From: Phlebotomus papatasi
Lineage: Eukaryota > Arthropoda > Insecta > Diptera > Psychodidae
Assembly: GCF_024763615.1 (NCBI RefSeq)
Contig: NC_077222.1
Span: 46,934,001 to 46,998,000, forward strand
Reading direction: 5' to 3'
Length of the DNA: 64,000 bases
Numbering within the stretch: the stretch's first letter is position 1; the number at the start of each line of letters is the position of its first letter. Below, piece by piece: positions 50,301 through 56,955 of the stretch. Both the position numbers and the translations under genes were made by a program. Under the pieces are notes generated by a model. The model was not told the DNA's origin, searched no databases, and was given only the letters and a program-made list of their open reading frames with translations.

Positions 50301-53300
50301 TTCAGAATCTGGTATATGTAATTGGCTATCCAGAACCATTTATGTCGAAGAAGACACTTTTTGCAGCGTCATTTTTGACCATCTACTGCTGGGACCAGGA
50401 GTGACCCACGATTATCGCACAAGGACTATTTGCTAGAGGAACTCAAAGGGTATAATTTGTGGAAGAAACTTTTTTTTTGGACATCTTACTTTTTTTTATT
50501 CATCGACTTTTGCAAGTAAATTAAAAGTGCATTTATTTATTTTTTTATTTTTTCATCTTTGCAAAAACAGTTTTTCAGATCTTCAAATAATATGCTGTTA
50601 TAAAGAAAAATATTACTTTTCTTTTTGTTTGTTATTTAGATCTCATCGCCTAACGATAGCGCTGTCTTTTTTGTAATAAAAGAAGATAAAAGAAGCTCTC
50701 CGTAGTTCTGTTTTCATGAAAGTGTCAAAATTTTGAACTTAGAGCCCCAGTATCCAGACAATCGCTTGACATAGGTCGGATGTTATATATGTATGTTCTG
50801 AAAAGGTTTTGACATCAGCTAGAACATACTAAAATTTCAGCTCAATCGGATGAGATTTTTGTTTTGACAGTTATTCAAAATGGCGGACAGAAACGTCAAA
50901 TCAAGATGGCGACCACACCATCTTGTAGGTATCGGTCATTTTATTAAAAATTATCAAAAAATTGGATAATTTTTAGCCAAATACTTCTATAATAAAGTTT
51001 AAGAAAGCTCATTACATGCAATTTTATAATATAAATCATGCGTTCTTAGGAATATTATAGTGAAAAAAAGTATTTTAATAAAAATAATGAACAAAAGCGA
51101 AGTGGATTATTCTAGCCAGATAATTTTAGAATAGATTTGGGCAATTTACTTCTCTTAAATCTATTTTGGAATTGCATCTTCAGACAACTTTTTCGCGGAG
51201 TCGTTTTTTGACAAAATACCTATACTACAATTTCATTGACTATTACTGAGAATACAAGAATCCTTTTGAGGATCATTGTACCTTACTTGCAGGGCCGGAT
51301 TTAGAAATGTGGAGGCCCAATGCCATTTTGTGGGGCCCTAAAAATCTGACGTTTTCCAACAGTGTCGCAGCTTTAACATTTGACATAAAATAACGTAATT
51401 CCGTGCAACAGGTAAATTTAAGCAACTTTCAATTTACCTGAGACCTGAGACCTTGTTTTTACTACTCGAACCGACTCGGGCTCTATCGAAAAAAAAACAG
51501 TACAATCCCGTGATTCTTTTGCCTATGAATCACAGTTGTAGCTACAGAGTGGAAGACTCGGGAAGAACATTTCAGCAAAAAAAACTGAAACGTTTAAAAT
51601 TAAAACGTATTCTCGAGTGAAAAAGGACCTCCATGTGAAGCCTTAAAAATCCCAAAAACGACAAGATTTTATCCATCCTTAAAAAAAAAGTTATACACGA
51701 TAGATCGAAGGAGTACCTTCACTGAGAAAAAAAGAGGGTGCGATTAACTTTTTTTCCTCGTAACTTTAACACTTTTTAGGTGTAAAAATATATTAACATT
51801 TTTTAATGTTAATTTTACACCTTTTAAGGGTAAAATTAACATGAAAATGGGTTAATTTAACCCCTAATACACCTAAAATGGGTAATATTTACACCGATTT
51901 CGGATCAATACAGCAGGGTAAAATAAACATTTTCGAAATGTTATTTTAACTTTTTCGGATTTCTCTCAGTTAGTGTTGGCTTGCATGTTTAAGGCCAGTT
52001 GTAGAATGTGGATTTTTTTTATGAGAAAAATTTTCCAATAGACCAAATGATCAGCAAACAAAATGATTGTGTACACCTGAAGGGAGAATCTTACGATAAT
52101 TTGGACATTCGAATGGCCACTGGAAGTCAAAAACTACCGTATTTGAAGGCCTGGACTTCCGCAATGATTAATTTTATCAGTTTCCACTGGGTTTTTAGGC
52201 TACAGCGTCAATATGAATGCCAATGTGTATTTGAAAATTGTCTCGGAAAGACCCCTGAAGCCGTGAGCATACAAAAATTTCGGTAAATTATTCTGGAAGT
52301 TCGAACAAGACTCGGAGCCCTGCTCGAAACCGTCACAGAAATCACGCTCCAAATAAAATTTGGCTGAAAAGCAATGTTTAGCTTCTCGATTTTGGAGCAC
52401 AATGACCTCGACGATTCTCGGATGCAAAACTGCTTGACTTCTCCAAGAGGGACATTTTGATGATCAAAGTTAGGACTAAAAAGTAGCGTAATGTCGATGA
52501 TCTGAAAATAGCCCTTCATCGTAAATGGCAGGACATTCGGAAGGCTGGCATTTGTGCAAACAACAATGCATTTTCTGAAAGACTTAAGACCCTTAAGACC
52601 ATAGTCAAGTCAAAATAGGATTGTACTGAACAAAAACCGATAGTATTCTAAAATTTTTATGTATTTACTAACATTTTATTCTTATTTCAAAAAAGTTAAT
52701 GAGGATAATACAGCGAATTAGTTTGTTGTACTTTTTTTCAACCACACGATAAAGAAAATATGTTCTTTTATGCATTTAAAATTAAAAACATAAATTAAAT
52801 CCAATCTTTCGGAGGATTTCGTAAGCTGAAAGCTTGCTAAAGCCACCAAGAAAAATTTTTCCTAGACGAAAATTACGGGGAATTGATTAAAAATGGAATG
52901 GTGAAAGCTCTTTTTTTTGTAATAATTTATATTTTGTGGCCATAGTAAACTTTTAAAATGTGGAGTCCTCTAAAATGTGGGGGCCCGGTTCCTTGGCCCC
53001 AGGGAACCCACCTAAATCAGGCACTACTTACTTGGTACTTAACATATCCCTATATACTTTGACATGGTAGACCGGATCGGCGAAGACTATCATTAAGTGC
53101 TAGAATTATTCAAACTCTCACGAATAGCAGAGTGCAAAGTCACCCGCAATGACGGTACAAATATTAGAAAATTGTGTTTGAACTTTGTGCGGATTTCACT
53201 GGCCATACGTTATAAAGCGAAAATATTTTTGTGATATAAAATTTAAAGTTATTTGTTTGAACAATTTGCAAAGCTGAAATGGGTGTAATACTTTTTCATC

Positions 53301-54791
53301 CATTTTCTCTATAATTAATGACAATTAAACGCGAGAATGATTATAGTTTAAGGCAACAACTTATGTCTATATCAGACAGTTGTAAATAATTTGTTCTTAC
53401 TATTTTATTACATTACAGATTTTTCCCAAAATGATAATGATATAATGAGTGAAGTAACAATCAAAAGTTCAGATGATCAAAGTGATGCATCGGATGGAGA
53501 GCTGTTGGAATTAACAAGTAACAATGAAGCAATAGATACAGGTGAAGAACAGAACGAACAATGCGATAATCTTATTGCTGGTAATGAGAGTAATTTGCAG
53601 GAGGATGCAGCTACAGAAGAAAAAGAAAGCTATAAAGATGAGAATGAGGAGGAAAAATCGTGTGAAAATACCAATGTGTGTGATATGGCTTTGCCAACCA
53701 AGAGGAGAACGTATACATTGGATTTTTTGTATAAATTCAAAGATTGCAGAATGCGGGGATATTATATTAAGGATTTGAACAAGTGTCCAGATGCTATTAG
53801 GGACATTGATATCAAGAGGACAGTCACTGTGAATAATTTATTTCCACATTTTGCGGTGAAGGGAACAGAAAATGTCATAATAACAACCAAGTCCAAGAAG
53901 AAGGCTCAACCGGTAGCAGACAGGATAGTCAGTGAGCCGATAAGGACATCATCGAAAGAGCGTACAAAATCTCCGTTGAAAGGAAAATCAAACATAATTC
54001 ACGTGAATTTATCTATTCATGAAGATGTCAAGTTAAATGAAGTGCAAAATGCCTGGAGGCCATCGGTATTCACTAGCCAGACAGGTGATTTTGGGGAAGA
54101 AGTGGAAACGGAGAATTTATTAAAACAATTCCGAAGCATATTGAATAAGATAACACCGAAAAATTTTGATGTTCTCCTTGTTCAAGTGAAGGAAATGAAA
54201 ATTGAAAGACCGCACCATGTGGATGAGTTGATTAGTTTGGTATTTGAAAAAGCTGTGGCTGAGCCCAATTTTAAGGAATGCTATACCAAATTATGTCAAC
54301 AAATATCAAAAGTGTACCAACCACCACCAAATTCAAGCACAAGGAGTGACTTTGATTTCAAACGTAAGCTCATCACGCGAGTTCAACATGAATTCAATAC
54401 CTGTATTGAGATATCACAGAAAAATGTGGGTGATTTCGAAAGTGAAGTTGATTATGATAGTGTGCGGAAAAGAGCAATTGGATCTGTTCAATTTGTTGGT
54501 GAACTTTTCAATTTTGAGTTGCTTTCGTTAAAAATAATGAAAAGTTGCGCACATAATCTTCTGAGTTGCGGTACTGAACTAGCTGTGGAGTTGATGTGCA
54601 AGTTTTTGTCAACAATAGGAGCAAAAATGGAAAAATCTGTGAGAGAGTTGATGATTCGACATGTTAAGGAAGTTTTAGCTTCAAAAAAACAAAAGTATCC
54701 CAGCCGAATCCGTTTTATGGTGTTGGACTTGGAGGACCTGCACAAGGCTTGGATTCAAAATAACATCACTTCAAATGACCTAATGAAATAA
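40123..54791 (+). CDS. eIF4G-like translation initiation scaffold lacking MA3/W2 (two exons, 12.4-kb intron)
   Basis: Exon 1 (40123-40984) and exon 2 (53419-54791) join in phase 1 at GAAG|GTAAAA and TTACAG, giving 744 residues. Residues 1-160 are basic then proline-rich. A PHAIPIVDPNSNKDI block (about 185) resembles the conserved pre-4E-binding segment of eIF4G. Residues 290-375 are acidic. YTLDFLYKF at about 386 fits the eIF4E-binding consensus Y-x4-L-hydrophobic. NAWRPS (about 498) is the usual lead-in to the MIF4G domain, which spans about 519-733 (FRSILNKITPKNFDVLLVQV ... RIRFMVLDLEDLHKAW). Such proteins bridge cap-bound eIF4E to eIF4A and the ribosome. Ordinary eIF4G continues with MA3 and W2 domains. 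Here a stop follows, with AATAAA about 100 bp later. So this is probably a shortened paralogue, as some germline or tissue-specific forms are. The join is inference; each exon alone is clear. Confidence 0.75.
41303..42247. mobile_element. Foldback element K (long inverted arms, 945 bp)
   Basis: The arms of about 400 bp (41303-41705 and 41845-42247) are near-identical inverted copies around a short centre. The tips read TATATATTAGATGAGTTCAT and its complement. It has no transposase. A half copy occurs at 50175-50516 in the same intron. Confidence 0.85.
42424..42520 (-). repeat. Family A fragment
   Basis: The block 'gtgacaaagcgtcc' followed by 'caaactcataaattaaatcc' matches the distal end of family A. 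The rest of the copy resumes at about 44290, so this copy seems split by later insertions. Confidence 0.45.
42900..43430. other. Unidentified GC-richer block
   Basis: This block is noticeably richer in G and C than its surroundings. A minus-strand frame (43400-43164) contains a short polyglutamine run, but there is no recognisable domain. It could be a fragment of a retroelement inserted into the family A copy. I cannot identify it. Confidence 0.35.
44290..44670 (-). repeat. Family A fragment
   Basis: This matches the central part of family A in inverted orientation ('ataataccttaggaataata', 'ttggtcagatctgtcag', 'ccaaagaaccc'). It is probably the other half of the 42424 fragment. Confidence 0.45.
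45370..45640. repeat. CpG-rich minisatellite, about 30-bp unit
   Basis: There are about eight imperfect units built on TTCGCGGGTCGCGAAATTTT. Each unit contains a short palindrome (CGCGAAATTTTTCGCG). It is strikingly CpG-rich for this AT-rich region. It sits just inside the piggyBac-like end at 45764. Confidence 0.85.
45641..45764. mobile_element. piggyBac-like element, right end with TTAA
   Basis: This shares about 120 bp with the right end of the element at 62963-63464 ('ataactttaggtagtcagg', 'gggacaccggtgttccaatc'). It ends CCTTAAAGGG followed by TTAA. The left end was not found, so the minisatellite at 45370 may be part of the element. Confidence 0.55.
46555..47084. mobile_element. Small palindromic element carrying a MITE
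   Basis: The outer inverted arms, CACACTAGAGAAAATTATG on the left and TTTTTCTAGTGTG on the right, extend through TGTCCATATTGAAG and its complement. Removing the inner MITE (46617-47051 plus one TA) leaves a compact near-palindrome. Confidence 0.65.
46617..47051. mobile_element. MITE family E copy 2 (TA duplication)
   Basis: The ends are GGGTAAGTGTGCCAAATTTC and GGCACACTTACCC with TA on both sides. The interior is the reverse complement of the copy at 15600-16027. It is 435 bp and non-coding. Confidence 0.85.
47265..47332. repeat. (TA)n microsatellite
   Basis: An uninterrupted TA run of about 34 units, the longest in the window. Confidence 0.97.
47975..49065 (-). repeat. Interspersed repeat family B, inverted copy
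   Basis: This is the reverse complement of 12120-13365 along its length. The right end forms a hairpin of its own: the TTATGGTAGCTGA block near 48868 is repeated inverted as TCAGCTACCATAA near 49030. It has no coding frame. Confidence 0.6.
49883..50925. mobile_element. Inverted-arm element interrupted by foldback K half copy
   Basis: The arms of about 140 bp (49883-50025 and 50785-50925) share GCCATCTTGATTTGACGTTT, CCGCCATTTTGAATAACTGT and TGAAATTTTAGTATGTT in inverted order. The half foldback at 50175-50516 lies between them. Confidence 0.6.
50175..50516. mobile_element. Half copy (single arm) of foldback element K
   Basis: This matches the left arm of 41303-42247 from the tip TATATATTAGATGAG to the CATCGACTTTTGCAAG block, then stops. 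It has no partner arm. Confidence 0.75.
51290..53026. mobile_element. hAT element, 1.7 kb, non-coding, with 8-bp target duplication
   Basis: The left end CAGGGCCGGATTTAG and right end CTAAATCAGGCACTA are inverted with a few changes. The exact 8-bp repeat CTTACTTG flanks both sides (51282-51289 and 53027-53034). The ends and the 8-bp duplication are hAT hallmarks. The interior has only short frames (such as 52008-52286) and no dimerisation or catalytic motif that I can see. Confidence 0.85.
51720..51970. mobile_element. Small inverted-repeat element inside the hAT
   Basis: The ends are ACTGAGAAAAA and TTTCTCTCAGT. The interior is made of short palindromes, for example GGTGTAAAA with TTTTACACC at 51779-51823. 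It is probably a MITE nested in the hAT element. The ends are imperfect. Confidence 0.5.
53419..54791 (+). CDS. eIF4G-like gene, exon 2 (eIF4E-binding motif and MIF4G)
   Basis: The exon starts after a pyrimidine-rich ATTACAG acceptor. It encodes an acidic linker, the eIF4E-binding YTLDFLYKF at 53712, and a full MIF4G HEAT-repeat domain. A local ATG at 53445 could start a shorter product but would leave out the proline-rich part. Confidence 0.85.
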
Positions 54792-54889
54792 ATTTATTAT
54801 CAGATTTTTTTTAGTACAGTTAACGAAAGAATCTGTTAAATGGAGAATTACTTTTACTTGTTTAGTCCTTATTTTTATTTTATTTGATC

Positions 54890-54895
54890 AATAAA
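54890..54895 (+). terminator. Poly(A) signal of the eIF4G-like gene
   Basis: AATAAA about 100 bases after the stop at 54791. It supports a genuine 3' end here rather than continuation into further MA3/W2 exons. Confidence 0.65.
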
Positions 54896-55021
54896 TCTCA
54901 AAGCATTGGATGCTGCAATGTATGCACACCTCTTTCTTTAATGTTCTAAAATGTCTGTATTAAAGCCGTGTCCTTAATTAGGAGGCCAAAAATGGGAAAG
55001 AAAGAAATGATCAATCTTCTT

Positions 55022-56655
55022 GAAAGGAGAATGGTCAAAACTATATGGGCGTTGGTCCCGGAATCGCCATAAACGGGAGTAGGCGCATTTTGTAGGTACT
55101 GATATAAGATTGAAAAATTGCGGAGTACCAGGACGATAAATGCTGGGAGTCCTTGTAAAAAGGCCTTTATCCTTCCAAAAAATCGCTGTTTTGACAACGA
55201 ATTACACAAGAACTACTAAATTCACTAAATTGATCTTGATGAAATTCGGTATAGGGTCAGTGTATAACTCAAACTTTTTATTTTTTCACACCACCCCCTC
55301 CCTCCACCCTCCGTTCTGGTAGCCCTCATGTAAAATGAGAGCACATTGCCCTATATCTCCTTTATGAGAAAAGGTAGAAAGCTGAAATTGGGCATGGGAA
55401 CAAAGCCTAGGAAGACTTTTAAATCATGCATACTAACCTCCCCCTCTGCCCCCCCCCCTTCCTGGTAGCCCTCATACAAAATGAGAGCATTTCACCTTAT
55501 AACTCCTTTCTGAGAAAAGACAGAAAGTTGAAATACAGCATTGGAACAAGTCTTAAAGAAAACTTTTTAACCATACAGACCAAACCCTTCGTTCATCACC
55601 CCTTCTAGTAGCCCCCATACAAAATAAGACTATTTTACCTTATAAGTTTTTTCTAAAAGGAGACAGAAAGCTGTACAGTAGGCTCTCTCTCAATCGGGAA
55701 TATGGGGCGAAATGTCATCCGGTTTAGCGATAGAATTGAGCGTCAAAGCCTTTGTAAATTCCACAAAAATCGCTCAATTATAAAGAATCACGATAAAATA
55801 GGAAGAACTGCAGAGAATTTAAGCGAATTAGCTTCATAATTAAACGTGAAAATTGTCAACAAAATTTGTCGCCCGATTGAAAAAGAGCCGATTGAGTGAG
55901 GGTCTACTGTAATTCGACAAGATGTCTATAAAATATAGATGCATATAAAATCTAGAAAATTATTGTTGACGTTAATAGTTATTCATTTTTTCATTCTTTT
56001 ACAATACAAACCAAAGACTTCTTCTCAGAAAGGAGGTCAAAATGCTCTGATTTTGTATGGGGTGACCAGAAGGGGTGATAGCGGAGAAGGTTAACATATG
56101 TATGGTGAAAAAGTCTTCCTTAAGCTTTGTTGCTTTGTTGAATTTCAGCTTTCTACCTTCTCTCAGATAGGAGTTATAAGGTAAAGTGCCTCCATTTTGT
56201 ATGAGGGCTATCAGAATGGGGGGTGGAGGGATGGGGTGGTATGAATAAATAAAACGTTTAAAACATACACTGACCCTATACAGAATTTCATCAAGATCAC
56301 TTTAGCAATTCTTGTATAATTCGTTGTCAAAACAACGATTTATCGGAAGGATAAAGGCCTTTTTTACAAGGACTCCCAGCGTTTATCGTTCTGGGTCCTC
56401 GTTTTTTTTTAAACCCTATATCAGTATCTTCAAAACGCGCCTACTCTCATCTTTGTATGAAGATGAACCAGCGCCCATATACTTTTGATCATTCTTCATC
56501 ATTCTAAAAAATAGTTTTTATGCTCTAGAACTGTTCCTCCATGGTTTTTAGAACATTGGTTCCAGAACAAAAGTTGTTACCTATGCTAATGTTTATCCAA
56601 TGACATAGGTCCCGTTCGTGGCGATTCCGGGACCGGATTTGACTATTCTCCTTTT
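55022..56655. mobile_element. Foldback element N with arms of several hundred bases
   Basis: The left arm (55022 to about 55440) and right arm (about 56090 to 56655) are inverted copies. They share GGAGAATGGTCAAAAC, GGTCCCGGAATCGCC, ACAAGGACTCCCAGC and ATACACTGACCCTATAC, or complements. Within the arms a unit of GTAGCCCTCATACAAAAT plus CCTTATAACTCCTTTCTGAG recurs about four times. A pogo-like MITE sits in the centre. No transposase is seen. Confidence 0.75.
55676..55909. mobile_element. Pogo-like MITE (family F) copy with TA duplication
   Basis: The ends CAGTAGGCTCTCTCTCAATC and GATTGAGTGAGGGTCTACTG are flanked by TA on both sides. It is 234 bp and inserted in the centre of foldback element N. 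Confidence 0.8.
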
Positions 56656-56797
56656 TGGTAAACTGCTTAAATATTTTTTTTTTGAAAAGCGTCACGAAAT
56701 GGCGGAATGAGTAGTTTAGTAAAGCGCTTCGTTAAAGTAGTCCCTAAATGGAGGAAAACCTTCAGCTCATAAATTCTTATCTGAAAAAAAAAAAAAC

Positions 56798-56928
56798 TGT
56801 GGAGTTTGCATCCAACTATTAAATAAAATACTTTATTAAAGTTCACTAGTTGTTTATTTATCTATCTTCTCACTTGACAGTCCAATCATAATAATCCCTT
56901 CTAATGCCATCTGACGGCGGGTACCACA
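56798..56928 (-). repeat. 3' LTR of the retrotransposon
   Basis: 131 bp with TGTGG...CCACA tips, identical base for base to 61539-61669. Confidence 0.95.
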
Positions 56929-56941
56929 TCTCCCTTTCTTT
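56929..56941 (-). other. Polypurine tract
   Basis: AAAGAAAGGGAGA on the minus strand, immediately upstream of the 3' LTR. This is the expected plus-strand DNA primer. Confidence 0.85.
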
Positions 56942-56955
56942 ATGAAAATGAATCA

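Larger units (their letters stand above)
49188..53155. mobile_element. Composite element with mariner-like ends (TA duplication)
   Basis: The ends CCGTCGTTGCGGGTGACT and AGTCACCCGCAATGACGG are inverted, and both are flanked by TA. The interior is a nest: an inverted-arm element (49883-50925), a half foldback (50175-50516) and a hAT element (51290-53026). A third copy of the GCGGGTGACTTTGCACTTT end lies at 49776. Whether the outer ends ever moved together is inference. Confidence 0.55.
40985..53418 (+). other. 12.4-kb intron of the eIF4G-like gene, a stack of nested transposons
   Basis: Almost the whole intron can be assigned to repeats: a foldback element, a family A copy in two pieces, a piggyBac-like end with a minisatellite, a MITE inside a palindrome, a family B copy, and a composite mariner/hAT block reaching 53155. 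An AATAAA lies at 41235-41240, just inside the intron. No other exon was found. Confidence 0.7.

Noticed and set aside
51290..53026. Possible hAT transposase from frames at 52008-52286 and 52208-52519
   Set aside because: The frames overlap on opposite strands, are short, and show no hAT dimerisation or catalytic motif.
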